64,000 nt of DNA, taken from positions 62,001-126,000 of the forward strand of contig NZ_JASNWE010000001.1 of assembly GCF_030283145.1 (NCBI RefSeq). The letters run 5' to 3'. The notes below the pieces were generated by a model. The model worked only from the letters and a program-made list of their open reading frames with translations. It was not told the DNA's origin and made no database searches. The stretch comes from Actinomadura xylanilytica (GTDB lineage: Bacteria; Actinomycetota; Actinomycetes; Streptosporangiales; Streptosporangiaceae). This document shows positions 1 to 8,147 of the stretch, piece after piece; the first letter of the stretch is position 1, and each line of letters begins with the position of its first letter. Position numbers and translations under genes: made by a program.

Positions 1-77
1 GCCGGGCCGAGCCCTTCGCGGATCTCGCGGGTGTACTCGCCGGTCCGCGGTCCCGGTGCGCTGCCAGAGCTGGGCAC
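1..77 (-). CDS. N-terminus of an unidentified protein, cut by window edge
   Basis: Only the first 25 codons are present, reading leftward out of the window. The GTG start at 77 is chosen because AGGAGG lies 4 nt upstream of it. The visible residues (SSGSAPGPRTGEYTREI) are too few to assign a family. The gene is divergent from the siderophore-binding lipoprotein and shares its promoter region with three iron boxes, so I infer that it is iron-repressed and perhaps part of siderophore uptake or use. Confidence 0.5.
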   Translation of the reverse strand, partial: MPSSGSAPGPRTGEYTREIREGLGP

Positions 78-100
78 GTCGCCTCCTGAAGATCAGTAGG

Positions 101-119
101 TTAGGCAAGCCTAAGCTAA
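101..119. promoter_or_regulatory. Iron box 1 (DmdR/IdeR-type operator)
   Basis: TTAGGCAAGCCTAAGCTAA is an imperfect palindrome close to the actinobacterial DtxR-family consensus TTAGGTTAGGCTAACCTAA. It lies just upstream of the leftward gene that starts at 77, where bound repressor would block that promoter when iron is plentiful. Function is inferred from motif and context. Confidence 0.75.
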
Positions 120-125
120 CTTGAC

Positions 126-144
126 TTAGGCAAGGCTCAGCTAA
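126..144. promoter_or_regulatory. Iron box 2 (DmdR/IdeR-type operator)
   Basis: TTAGGCAAGGCTCAGCTAA is a second, weaker match to the DtxR-family iron box, 6 bp after box 1. The centre-to-centre distance of 25 bp would allow adjacent dimers to bind cooperatively in the divergent promoter region. Confidence 0.6.
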
Positions 145-222
145 GCACCGTCACTCCGGACGGTCAACGCCGCACCGGCCGAACCCGAGCGAGAGCGATC
201 CAGGACACATCGGAGTGACAAG

Positions 223-241
223 TTAGGTGAGGCTAACCTAA
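223..241. promoter_or_regulatory. Iron box 3 (DmdR/IdeR-type operator)
   Basis: TTAGGTGAGGCTAACCTAA is the best of the three iron boxes, with one perfect half-site (CTAACCTAA). It ends 37 bp before the ATG of the siderophore-binding lipoprotein, a typical position for blocking transcription of that gene. Confidence 0.8.
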
Positions 242-278
242 AACCCCCCTCGCCACGTGTCGTCCGACAGGAGCTCCG

Positions 279-1265
279 ATGTCGTCCACCATCCCCCCGC
301 CCAGCGCCTGCGCCCGCCGCCGGATCGCCGTCCTCGCGGCCGGGCTGCTCGCCCTCACCCTGGGCCTCACCGCCTGCGGGGACGGGGACGGCGGCGCGAG
401 CGGCGGCGGCGAGACCCGCACGGTCGTCGACGCCACCGGCGCGAAGGTCGAGGTGCCCGCCGCGCCCAAGCGGGTCGTCGCACTGAACGAGACCGACCTC
501 GACTCGGCGCTGGCGCTCGGCGTGCAGCCGGTCGGCGTCACCAACGGTCGCTTCGCCAAGGACGTCCCGGGCTACCTCAAGACCAGGCTGACCGGCGATT
601 ACAAGATCGTCGGCGACCTCGGCACGCCGGTGCTGGAGAAGGTGGCGCAGGCCCGGCCGGACCTGATCCTGGCCGGGTTCATCGCCGACCAGAAGGTGAT
701 CGAGCAGCTCAGAAAGATCACCCCGGCCACCGTGCTGACCACGAAGATGACCGAGGACTGGAAGGCGACCTTCACTCGCACCGCCGAGGTGCTGGGCAAA
801 CCGGCGCAGGGCGGGACGGTCCTGGCCGGCTACGACGCCCGGGTCAAGAAGGTCAAGGAGGGGCTCGGGGCCGCCGCGGGCGCCACGGTCAGCATCGTCC
901 GCTGGAACGCCACCGGCCCGAGCTACATGCTCAAGGACCACTTCTCCAGTCTGGTGATCCGCGACCTCGGCCTGAACCGGCCGGCCGGGCAGCTCACCCC
1001 CGCCGGCTTCTCCCCGAGCGACGCGCTCAGCCTGGAGAACCTCACGACGCTGGACGGCGACTGGATGTTCCTCGGCACGCTCAACCCCGACTCGGACGCC
1101 GCGCTCGCCGAGGCCAGGAAGATCCCCGCCTTCACCGACCTGGGCGTCGTCCGGGCCGGCCACGTGGTCAACGTGGACGGCGCGATCTGGACCTCCCGGG
1201 GCGGCCCGGCCGCCGCGGGCAGCGTCCTCGGCGACGTCGAGAAGGCCCTCGCGCCGCGGCGGTAG
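279..1265 (+). CDS. Iron-siderophore ABC transporter substrate-binding lipoprotein
   Basis: This 328-residue protein is a FepB/FecB-type periplasmic-binding protein. Its role would be to capture a ferric siderophore outside the membrane and hand it to a FecCD-type permease not seen in this window. A lipoprotein signal is clear: Arg-rich n-region, hydrophobic core, and lipobox LTAC with the lipidated Cys at 33. The mature part opens with the family pattern (RTVVDATGAKVEVP, then PKRVVALNE) and continues with the 'RPDLILAG' segment near residue 125. The ATG at 279 has AGGAG upstream. Three iron boxes precede it, so expression should rise on iron starvation. It stands alone on this strand and ends at a strong hairpin. 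Confidence 0.92.
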   Translation: MSSTIPPPSACARRRIAVLAAGLLALTLGLTACGDGDGGASGGGETRTVVDATGAKVEVPAAPKRVVALNETDLDSALALGVQPVGVTNGRFAKDVPGYLKTRLTGDYKIVGDLGTPVLEKVAQARPDLILAGFIADQKVIEQLRKITPATVLTTKMTEDWKATFTRTAEVLGKPAQGGTVLAGYDARVKKVKEGLGAAAGATVSIVRWNATGPSYMLKDHFSSLVIRDLGLNRPAGQLTPAGFSPSDALSLENLTTLDGDWMFLGTLNPDSDAALAEARKIPAFTDLGVVRAGHVVNVDGAIWTSRGGPAAAGSVLGDVEKALAPRR

Positions 1266-1277
1266 GGCGCACGGCGA

Positions 1278-1324
1278 AACGGGGACGCCCCGGCGATCAT
1301 CTCGATCGCCGGGGCGTCCCCGTT
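1278..1324. terminator. Strong hairpin after the siderophore-binding protein
   Basis: A 21-bp perfect inverted repeat (arms 1278-1298 and 1304-1324, 5-nt loop ATCTC) lies between two convergent genes, 12 bp after one stop and 36 bp before the other. There is no long T run, as is usual in high-GC actinobacteria. It probably ends transcription in both directions. Confidence 0.85.
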
Positions 1325-1360
1325 CCTGTGCGGCGCTTCCCGAAGTGGGCGGCCTCTGGG

Positions 1361-1981
1361 TCACAGGGGCTTGGGAGCACCCTTCGTACCCGGGCCGGAG
1401 CCCCACTTGAGGACCTCGTACTTGACGCCGTTGATGTGGCCCTCACCCGTGCCCGCGTTGTACTTGCTGTCCGGCTTCTTGCCGTCCAGAAGGTAACGGA
1501 AGGTGTAGGTGTCCAGGTCCAGCATCACGCCATTGTGGGAAGGCGTTCCAGGCCCACGGTCACCGATGAAGCCGGTGACGCTGCGGCCGTTGGCGGTCAC
1601 CTTGACCTTGGTGTGCATCGGCCAGCTCGGGCTGGCGAACAGGCCCTTCTGCATCGGCTTGCCGCCGGCCGGAGCACCGGTGTCGCCGTTGACGCCGGAA
1701 CCGTCGTCCCAGAAGTAGGACGCCTTGGTCTTGCCACTGATGATCGCCTTGCTGCTCTTGGCGGTCTTCTTCTTGTCAGTGGCCTTCTTCTGCGCGGTCT
1801 GGCCCTTCTGGGGGGCCTTCTTCGGCGCCGACTGCTCGGCGGCGAGCTGCTGCTGCGCGGGCAGCTTCATCTGCTCGGGGGCGGAGTCGTTGCTGGCAGC
1901 GGCCACGCCGGCCGCCATCATGCCGGCCAGACAAGTGCCGGTCACCGCGGTCAGGGCAACATTGATCGCGCGCTGGTGCAT
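1361..1981 (-). CDS. Secreted RlpA-like double-psi beta-barrel protein
   Basis: The protein is 206 residues. A Sec signal peptide (hydrophobic core roughly residues 6-28, Ala-rich cleavage region) is followed by a Lys/Gln/Ala-rich linker (about residues 30-78) that could lie in the cell wall. The C-terminal ~120 residues resemble the RlpA double-psi barrel: 'MHTKVKVTANGRSVTGFIGDRGPG' style strands with the DRGP signature and a later 'VMLDLD' segment. RlpA-type domains bind or cleave peptidoglycan or serve as expansin-like folds; activity here is not proven. The ATG at 1981 has AAAGGA upstream; longer upstream start codons would remove the signal peptide context and are rejected. It converges on the iron-uptake gene. 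Confidence 0.75.
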   Translation of the reverse strand: MHQRAINVALTAVTGTCLAGMMAAGVAAASNDSAPEQMKLPAQQQLAAEQSAPKKAPQKGQTAQKKATDKKKTAKSSKAIISGKTKASYFWDDGSGVNGDTGAPAGGKPMQKGLFASPSWPMHTKVKVTANGRSVTGFIGDRGPGTPSHNGVMLDLDTYTFRYLLDGKKPDSKYNAGTGEGHINGVKYEVLKWGSGPGTKGAPKPL

Positions 1982-2458
1982 GAGAATCCTTTGTTCGGCG
2001 GACAGGACTGCCGTTTCGCACCGGACGAGGGATCCGTACGGGCTGGGGAAACGGCACCGAGGCTCGAGCTCGGGATATGACCGTCGCGATAGGACCCGCG
2101 GTAATGGACGCACATGGGCGATCCACGTTCGCGCCTGGCGAGGCGGGGCCGGCTTTTGCGACCACGCGCGTGACGCGAACTGATGGAGCGGGAGAATGCC
2201 GACCGGTGGCTCAGAGGCCCGACCCGGGGCGACCGTTGCATGGACGGCCGCTGTTCGGCGGGGGGCCCGCCTGGAGGGCGGGGCACGACGGCTATGTGAT
2301 GGCCAGGTCAATCACTGACCTCAACCTGGTGTCGACTATATACGCCGATGCCATGACTTGGCCAAGATACGGCTTTCTTTACCTTTCGGCAGGTAGATCT
2401 TTTAGTGCCGGACTTGGCCTTTCGATCGGCTCAGCACGCCACATCCCTTTGTGGCACG
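1982..2458. other. Intergenic region between RlpA-like gene and permease
   Basis: This 477-bp divergent gap shows no convincing gene; long open frames through it are composition shadows. It is more AT-rich at 2330-2410 than its surroundings, which suits promoter DNA for the permease pair, and it holds the GGTCA-N5-TGACC palindrome listed separately. Confidence 0.5.
2306..2320. promoter_or_regulatory. Palindromic candidate operator GGTCA-N5-TGACC
   Basis: Perfect 5-bp half-sites separated by ATCAC lie about 140 bp upstream of the permease start, in the more AT-rich part of the divergent region. The shape suits a dimeric repressor. I do not recognise the regulator, and it does not match the zinc-repressor (Zur) consensus. 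Confidence 0.35.
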
Positions 2459-3496
2459 ATGATCCGCATGATCGATCCCGCCGGTCCCCGGACGGCCGAC
2501 GAGGACCTGCTCCCACCCCTCGGCTGGGCGCCCCGCCGCACCCCCGCCCCCGGAGCCAGGGCCGTCCGGACGTTCGGCGCACTGGCCGCCGTGGTCGTCC
2601 TCGGCCGCCTCTGGGCCGCGCCCGCGCTCGGTCCCCGCGCCCTGGACGCCTGGACCACCGTCTTCGTGGCGATCTGCGTGCAGGCCCTGCCGTTCCTGGT
2701 CTTCGGAGTGGCGCTGTCGGCCGCCATCACCGTGTTCGTCCCGCCGTCCTTCTGGCGCCGCGCGCTGCCCGCCCGCCCCGGGGCCGCCGTGCCCGTCGCC
2801 GGGGCCCTGGGGGCGGTGCTGCCCGGCTGCGAGTGCGCCTCGGTGCCGGTCGCGGGCGGCCTGATGGCCCGCGGGGTGGCCCCCGCGGCGGCCTTGACCT
2901 TCCTGCTGGCCGCCCCGGCGGTGAACCCGGTGGTGCTGGTGGCCACGGCCGTGGCGTTCCCGGGGGCGCCGGAGATGGTGGCCGCCAGGTTCGGCGCGTC
3001 CCTGCTGGTCGCGGTGCTGGCGGGCTGGACCTGGGCGCTGCTCGGCAAGAACGAGTGGATCAGGGTCCCCGCCCGGCCGGACCCCGCGGGCGGCGGGCGC
3101 GCGGAGGCGTTCCGCCAGGCGATGCGGCACGACATCATGCACGCCGGCGGCTTCCTGGTGGTCGGCGCGCTGGCCGCGGCCACGATCAGCGTCGCGCTGC
3201 CCGCCGCCTGGGTGGCCGGCGTCGCGGGCGTCCCCTGGGCCGGAGTGCTCACCCTGGCGTTCCTGGCGGTGCTGATGTCGATCTGCTCGGAGGCCGACGC
3301 GTTCGTCGCGGCCGGTCTGACCCAGTTCTCCCCCACCGCGCGGCTGGCGTTCCTGGTCGTCGGGCCGATGGTCGACCTCAAGCTGATCGCGCTTCAGGCG
3401 GGGTTCTTCGGCCGCCGCTTCGCCGTCAGGTTCGTCCCGCTGACCTTCGTCCTCGCGGTGGGCGTCAGCGTCGCGGCGGGCGCGGTGCTGCTGTGA
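2459..3496 (+). CDS. YraQ/DUF318-type permease
   Basis: A 345-residue polytopic membrane protein with about eight hydrophobic segments. The family signature is visible: a Pro-Gly-Cys-Glu-Cys motif (GCECASVPVAGG, about residue 122), the loop 'AAPAVNPVVLVATA' and the later repeat 'SICSEADAFVAAG'. DUF318/YraQ proteins are predicted permeases related to ArsP; their natural substrate is mostly unknown and a metal or metalloid is often suggested. The start is uncertain: ATG at 2459 or 2468, neither with a good ribosome site. It overlaps the next gene by 4 bp, so the two are translated together. Confidence 0.85.
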   Translation: MIRMIDPAGPRTADEDLLPPLGWAPRRTPAPGARAVRTFGALAAVVVLGRLWAAPALGPRALDAWTTVFVAICVQALPFLVFGVALSAAITVFVPPSFWRRALPARPGAAVPVAGALGAVLPGCECASVPVAGGLMARGVAPAAALTFLLAAPAVNPVVLVATAVAFPGAPEMVAARFGASLLVAVLAGWTWALLGKNEWIRVPARPDPAGGGRAEAFRQAMRHDIMHAGGFLVVGALAAATISVALPAAWVAGVAGVPWAGVLTLAFLAVLMSICSEADAFVAAGLTQFSPTARLAFLVVGPMVDLKLIALQAGFFGRRFAVRFVPLTFVLAVGVSVAAGAVLL

Positions 3497-4233
3497 CGCG
3501 GGCCGCGCAGAACCTGCTGCTGATCACGATCGGCGCGGCGGTGCTCTGGATCACCCTGGCCGGCGGCGAGTACCTCAACTACGTCAAGCCCGGGTTCGGC
3601 TACCTGCTGGTTCCGGCGGGGGCGGCGCTCATCGTCCTCGGGGCGGCCGGCCTGCGCCGCGACTGGCGGGACGAGGAGGCCGCGGACCCCTCCGGCCATG
3701 ATCATGATCACGGGCATGACCACGGGCGGGGGCCCGGGACGGCCTGGCTGCTGTGCCTGCCCGTCCTGGCGATCTTCCTGATCGCTCCTCCGGCGCTGGG
3801 CTCGTTCACCGCCGCCCGCGACGCCGGCCGGGCCGCGCCTCCCCCGGCCCCGCCGGGCCACGGATTTCGGCCGCTGCCCCGCACCGGCGGCCCCGTGGCC
3901 ATGACCATGGGCGAGTTCATCGGACGCTCGTACCTGGCGCAGACGGGCGACGCCTCGACGCTGGCGGGCGTCCCGGTCCGCCTCACCGGCTTCGTGACCC
4001 CCCGCGCACGCGGCGGCTGGGAGATCACCCGGCTGAAGATGGCCTGCTGCGCGGGCGACGCGATCCCGTTCCCGGTGATCGTCCGCGGCCTGCCGAGTCC
4101 TCCGGCCGACGCCTGGGTCCAGGTCGTCGGAACGTGGCGGCCCCCCGCGTCGGGCAGGCCCGCGACGGGCGTCCACGAACTGCAAGGCGTCTCGGTCCAG
4201 CGGATCGGGAAGCCCCGTACGCCCTACGAGTAG
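3493..4233 (+). CDS. TIGR03943 family putative permease partner
   Basis: This 246-residue protein starts with a GTG that overlaps the permease stop (GTGA). Two N-terminal membrane segments (residues ~8-24 and ~32-50) are followed by a His-rich loop (HDHDHGHDHGRG, about residues 72-83) that could bind a metal, a third membrane segment, and an outside domain containing 'KMACCAGDA', the counterpart of the CC motif seen in TIGR03943 proteins. In other bacteria this family is encoded next to YraQ/DUF318 permeases, exactly as here, so the two probably form one transport unit. The His loop and Cys pair favour a metal role by inference. Confidence 0.85.
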   Translation: MTRAAQNLLLITIGAAVLWITLAGGEYLNYVKPGFGYLLVPAGAALIVLGAAGLRRDWRDEEAADPSGHDHDHGHDHGRGPGTAWLLCLPVLAIFLIAPPALGSFTAARDAGRAAPPPAPPGHGFRPLPRTGGPVAMTMGEFIGRSYLAQTGDASTLAGVPVRLTGFVTPRARGGWEITRLKMACCAGDAIPFPVIVRGLPSPPADAWVQVVGTWRPPASGRPATGVHELQGVSVQRIGKPRTPYE

Positions 4234-4293
4234 CGCCACGTCACCGCGTGCGAGGGGCCCAGCGGAACCGGCCGCCCCGCGCGCCGACCTTGA

Positions 4294-4770
4294 TCAGCGC
4301 GTGGGGAAGGACGTCGGCAGCAGCGGGGCCGCGGGGAACATCGGCGCGCCGGTGCCCGGCGGCTCGGTGTAGTACGGCGGCTCGGCGTAGTACGGCGGCG
4401 CCGGAGGCTCGGCGAACCGGGGTCCCGCCGGCACCATGGGCGCCTGCTGGGGCGGCATCGGCGGCTGCTGCTGCCGCACCGGAGGTGCGGGGGGCGCGGG
4501 AGGCGGCGGCACGTGCGAGCCGTCGGCCCGCCGGGGCTCGACCGGCGGCGCGGTCGTGTGCTCCGCTCTCCGCTCCCCGAGCACCGCCATCAGCGCCCGG
4601 GCGGTGTCGGCGTCCATCCGCAGCAGGACGCTGGGCGTCCCCGACGGGTCGACGAAGGGGGAGACCGACGGTGCTGCTGCCTGCGGCGGCAGGGCCGCCC
4701 GCATCTCCTCGCGGAGCTCGTGAGCAAGCCGCAGCGCCTGTCGGTCGCTGTCGTTCAAGTGTGCGGTCAT
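4294..4770 (-). CDS. Hypothetical Pro/Tyr-rich protein
   Basis: The protein is 158 residues and I do not recognise it. Residues 1-75 look folded and helical (MTAHLNDSDRQALRLAHEL, then a segment ending in a hydrophobic 'ARALMAVLGER'). The rest is low-complexity Pro, Gln and Tyr, with repeated 'PPYYAEPPYYTEPP' type units. No signal peptide or membrane segment is visible. The ATG at 4770 is preferred over a GTG seven codons earlier because GGAG lies at the right distance upstream of the ATG. It converges on the permease pair. The Tyr/Pro tail could be a flexible interaction or phosphorylation region; this is speculation. Confidence 0.7.
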   Translation of the reverse strand: MTAHLNDSDRQALRLAHELREEMRAALPPQAAAPSVSPFVDPSGTPSVLLRMDADTARALMAVLGERRAEHTTAPPVEPRRADGSHVPPPPAPPAPPVRQQQPPMPPQQAPMVPAGPRFAEPPAPPYYAEPPYYTEPPGTGAPMFPAAPLLPTSFPTR

Positions 4771-5314
4771 CGCGATCTCCGGGGAGTTCACGTGCGGGGG
4801 TCCGGGGTAATCCTGCTAGGAATAGCGTGCAGGTGCAAGAGCTGATGCACGTGCATATCGCAGAATAATCACCCGTATCCCCCGCCCGTGTCGCTCGTTG
4901 CGCACCTGCCGCCCCAGCGGGCGGAGGCCCGCCACAGTCCCTGATTCCTGGGCTCCAGAGGGCTGGACGCCGACCGGACGGTCCCGGTCGACCGCGCTCG
5001 CCGACCAGGTGGGGACGTACGCCCTGACGATCCGTTCATCCCCCGCTACTCAGGTGCCACCGGCCCCGCCGCCCCAGTCCCGCCCGCCACTGCGGCCGCT
5101 GAATCCCGGCAGGGACGGCCGTTGCGGGCGTGGACGGGCGGGGTCACGCCCCGATCGCGCCAGATGAGATCTTCGCCACGGGGCCGCGGCGTATCGCCGT
5201 CCACCCCCCGGGCCGCACCAGATCGCCCCGGATCGTCCCGTTCAGCACCGGCCGAGCCCGGCGGACCGTTACCGTCTTCTTCTAGAACGGTATTCGGAAC
5301 GAGGGGACGGCCCA
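4771..5314. other. Intergenic region, 544 bp
   Basis: No gene here is supported: the open frames lack ribosome sites and have proline/arginine-rich translations typical of out-of-frame high-GC DNA. The region contains the 12-bp palindrome ATGCACGTGCAT and otherwise nothing I can identify. Confidence 0.5.
4845..4856. promoter_or_regulatory. Perfect 12-bp palindrome ATGCACGTGCAT
   Basis: This perfect palindrome, with a related GTGCAGGTGCA just before it, lies about 75 bp upstream of the leftward hypothetical gene at 4294-4770. It is placed where an operator would be, but I cannot name the regulator. Confidence 0.35.
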
Positions 5315-6448
5315 GTGATCGACGGAACCTGCGACCCGCGCTTCGCCCCGGTGCGCGAGGCGTTCGCCGACAACTTCGCCCACCGGGACGAACGGGGCGC
5401 CGCAGTGTGCGTGACCGTCGGCGGACGCGTCGTCGCCGACCTGTGGGGCGGCCGTGCCGCCGAGGGCCGTCCCTGGGAGCCGGACACGCTCGTCAACGTC
5501 TTCTCCATCGGCAAGGGGCTCACCGCCCTCGTGACCGCCCGGCTGATGGACGACGGGCGACTCGACGCGGACGCCCCCGTCGCCCGCTACTGGCCGGAGT
5601 TCGAAAAGGCCGGGAAAGAGGGCGTGACCGTAGGGCACCTGCTCAGCCACCAGGCAGGGCTGCCCGCGCTGCGGCGGCGGATGCCTCCAGGCGCGATGCT
5701 CGACCGGTCCGTGATGACCGCAGCGCTGGCGGAGCAGGAGCCGTGGTGGCCGCCGGGGACGGCGCACGGTTATCACGTCAACACGTTCGGGTTCCTGGTG
5801 GGCGAGGTCGTCCACCGCGCGACCGGACGAACCGTGGGCGAACTGCTGCGGGAGGAAGTGGCCCGTCCGCTGGACGCCGACGTGCACATCGGCTTGCCCG
5901 CCTCCGAACACCGCCGCGTCGCCGAGTTCGCCTGGCACGAGGCCCCTCCAGAGGACGACCTGTCAGCCAGCATGGACGAGGAACGGCTCATGGAGTACAA
6001 CGCCTACTTCAACCCGGGTGGCCTGTCCGGAATGGGAGTTATCAACACGGCCGCTTGGAGGGAGGCCGAGATCCCCTCTACCAACGCGCACGCGACCGCC
6101 CGGGGTGTAGCGCGCGTCTACAGCGCACTCGCCGCAGGAGGCGCGCTGGGCGGAGTAAGGGTGGTCGGCGCGGACGCACTCGCCGCGGCCACCACCGAGC
6201 AGTCGTCCGGACGGGACCGGGTGCTGCACCGGCCGTCGCGTTTCGGCCTGGGCTTCCAGCTCACCCAGCCGGAACGGCCGCTCGGCCCCGATCCGCGGGC
6301 GTTCGGCCACTTCGGCGCCGGCGGCTCGCTCGGCTTCTGCGATCCCGGCGCCGGAGTGGCGTTCGGGTATGTGATGAACGAGATGGGGCCGCGCTGGCAG
6401 AACCCCCGCAACCGGGCCCTTGTGGACGCCGTCTACGCATCCCTCTGA
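5315..6448 (+). CDS. Serine hydrolase, beta-lactamase/EstB family
   Basis: This 377-residue protein has the penicillin-recognising esterase fold of class C beta-lactamases and EstB-like carboxylesterases. Visible motifs: SxxK as FSIGK near residue 68 (nucleophile Ser, base Lys), a Tyr motif in 'GYHVNTFG' near 153, and HFGAGG near residue 330 in the place of the KTG/HxG triad. There is no signal peptide, so it should act in the cytoplasm, probably on an ester or amide rather than on cell-wall peptides. The GTG start has GAGGGG 8 nt upstream. It is a monocistronic gene converging on the VOC gene. The substrate cannot be told from sequence. Confidence 0.88.
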   Translation: MIDGTCDPRFAPVREAFADNFAHRDERGAAVCVTVGGRVVADLWGGRAAEGRPWEPDTLVNVFSIGKGLTALVTARLMDDGRLDADAPVARYWPEFEKAGKEGVTVGHLLSHQAGLPALRRRMPPGAMLDRSVMTAALAEQEPWWPPGTAHGYHVNTFGFLVGEVVHRATGRTVGELLREEVARPLDADVHIGLPASEHRRVAEFAWHEAPPEDDLSASMDEERLMEYNAYFNPGGLSGMGVINTAAWREAEIPSTNAHATARGVARVYSALAAGGALGGVRVVGADALAAATTEQSSGRDRVLHRPSRFGLGFQLTQPERPLGPDPRAFGHFGAGGSLGFCDPGAGVAFGYVMNEMGPRWQNPRNRALVDAVYASL

Positions 6449-6492
6449 GGCTCCCCCGCCCCTCGGGCTCCGGCTCCCTGCCCTCGCCGTTC

Positions 6493-6933
6493 CTAGGAAC
6501 GGGCGTTGATCGTCAGGGTGCCGTCGGCGCCGATGGTGAAGCCGGGATTGTGGCAGACCTCCCAGCGGAAGCCCGCGGGGTCGGCGAAATAGGCGTGGAA
6601 GCCGCCGAAGTCGGTGGCCCGCGGCTCCTTGAGGATCACCGCCCCCGCGGCCCGCGCGGTCTCCACCGCCTGGAGGACCTCGTCGTCGGAGTTGACGTTG
6701 TAGGCCAGCGACATGCCGGCCGGGCCCGCGCCCGGCGTCCCGCCAGGGCCGATGTCGGCCTCCAGGTCGTCCGCGCCGAACAAGCCCAGCAGCAGGCCGG
6801 GCGCGAGCGGGATGAAGACGATCTCACCCTCGACCTCGACGGCCGGCTCCCAGCCCAGGCCCTCGACGTAGAAGCGGCGCGCGGCGGCCAGGTCCGGCAT
6901 GCCGAGCGTGATCAGGTTGACCTGCGGGCGCAT
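6493..6933 (-). CDS. VOC (glyoxalase/bleomycin-resistance fold) family protein
   Basis: A 146-residue single-domain protein with the two beta-alpha-beta-beta-beta units of the vicinal oxygen chelate fold: the start 'VNLITLGMPDLAAARRFYVEGLGW' type module, and a second module ending 'AYFADPAGFRWEVCHNPGF'. Members are metal-dependent lyases, isomerases, dioxygenases or binding proteins. Only part of the usual metal set is evident (the Glu in FRWEV), so catalysis is uncertain. The ATG at 6933 has GAGGGGGGA upstream; it is divergent from the winged-helix gene by about 80 bp. Confidence 0.85.
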   Translation of the reverse strand: MRPQVNLITLGMPDLAAARRFYVEGLGWEPAVEVEGEIVFIPLAPGLLLGLFGADDLEADIGPGGTPGAGPAGMSLAYNVNSDDEVLQAVETARAAGAVILKEPRATDFGGFHAYFADPAGFRWEVCHNPGFTIGADGTLTINARS

Positions 6934-7012
6934 CCTGTCGTCCCCCCTCGATAGCGTCGCGTCATCAGGTCTTCCCCGGTTCGCGGCCGGGGCATCCACG
7001 AAGGCGGTCACG

Positions 7013-8113
7013 ATGGCGAACACCTTCGGCCTGCGCGCGCTCAACCGGGCCACGCTAGCGCGCCAGATGCTGCTGGCCCGTGAGGACGTGCCGGTCAGCG
7101 AGGCGGTCGAACGGCTGGGCGGTTTGCAGGCGCAGGAGCCCCGGCCGCCGTACCTCGGGCTGTGGACGCGTGTTGCGGGGTTCCAGGCGGCCGACCTGCA
7201 CGCGGCGCTGCACGATCGGTCCCTCGTGCGTGCCACGATGATGCGCGGCACCCTGCACCTGGTGTCGGCGGCCGACTACACCGCGCTGCGGGCGCCGCTG
7301 CAACCGATGCTCGACGCGGCGCTGCGGGTGCTGGGCAAGCGGGCGGAGGGGCTCGATCTCGACGCGGTGCTCCCAGTGGCGCGTGAGCTGCTGCTGGAGC
7401 GGCAGCGCACGTTCAACGAGGTCCGCGCGCTCTTGCGGGAGAGGTTCCCCGAGGTCGACGACCGCGCGCTCGGCCACGCGGTGCGTATGTGCCTGCCGCT
7501 GGTGATGGTCCCCACGCAAGACCGGTGGGGATTCCCGCGCACGTCGGAGTTCGCCCTGGCCGAGTCGTGGGTCGGCACCGCGCCGGATGAGAAGGCCGCC
7601 CCCGAGGCCCTGGTGCTGCGCTACCTCGCGGCGTTCGGTCCCGCCTCGGCCGCCGACGCGCAGGCGTGGTCGGGGCTGCCCGGCCTCGCCGAGGTGCTCG
7701 ACGGGCTGCGCCCCGGGCTGCGGGTCTTCGCCGACGAGCGGGGGCGTGAGCTGTTCGACCTGCCCGACGCGCCGCGTCCGGACGAGGACGCCCCCGCGCC
7801 CGCCCGCTTCCTGCCCGAGTTCGACAGCCTCGTCCTGGCGCACGCCGACCGGACGCGCGTCATCTCCGACGCGCACCGGCCCGCCCTGACCACCAAGAAC
7901 CTCCGGGTCCGCGCGACCTTCCTGTGGGACGGGTTCGCCTGCGGCACCTGGGAGATGGAGAGCAGGCGCACGACCGCCACGCTTCGGCTGCGCCCCTTCG
8001 AGCCCCTGCCTCGGGAGGCGCTGGACGACCTGACCGCCGAGGGCCGGGCGCTGCTGCGCTTCGCCGAGCCCGACGCGAAGGACCATGTCGTGACGGTGGC
8101 GGAGGACGGCTGA
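7013..8113 (+). CDS. Winged-helix DNA-binding domain protein (AlkZ/YcaQ-like)
   Basis: This 366-residue protein matches the 'winged helix DNA-binding domain-containing' family common in actinobacteria, related to the AlkZ/YcaQ DNA glycosylases that unhook interstrand crosslinks. Family marks are the N-terminal 'RLGGLQAQEPRPPYLGLWTR' stretch (AlkZ-type QxQ-like 'LQAQ' at about residue 43), 'MMRGTLHLVSAADY' near 75, and a C-terminal 'FLPEFDSLVLAHADR' segment. Whether this branch is a glycosylase is not established. The ATG at 7013 follows AAGGCGG; frames extending further upstream run into the divergent VOC promoter. Confidence 0.85.
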   Translation: MANTFGLRALNRATLARQMLLAREDVPVSEAVERLGGLQAQEPRPPYLGLWTRVAGFQAADLHAALHDRSLVRATMMRGTLHLVSAADYTALRAPLQPMLDAALRVLGKRAEGLDLDAVLPVARELLLERQRTFNEVRALLRERFPEVDDRALGHAVRMCLPLVMVPTQDRWGFPRTSEFALAESWVGTAPDEKAAPEALVLRYLAAFGPASAADAQAWSGLPGLAEVLDGLRPGLRVFADERGRELFDLPDAPRPDEDAPAPARFLPEFDSLVLAHADRTRVISDAHRPALTTKNLRVRATFLWDGFACGTWEMESRRTTATLRLRPFEPLPREALDDLTAEGRALLRFAEPDAKDHVVTVAEDG

Positions 8114-8147
8114 CATGGGCCGCGCCGTCCGGCCCGGACGGGCCGGA

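Noticed and set aside
4898-5167. Possible 89-residue gene on the plus strand
   Set aside because: No ribosome site, atypical Arg/Pro composition, no family match. It appears to be a random open frame in non-coding DNA.
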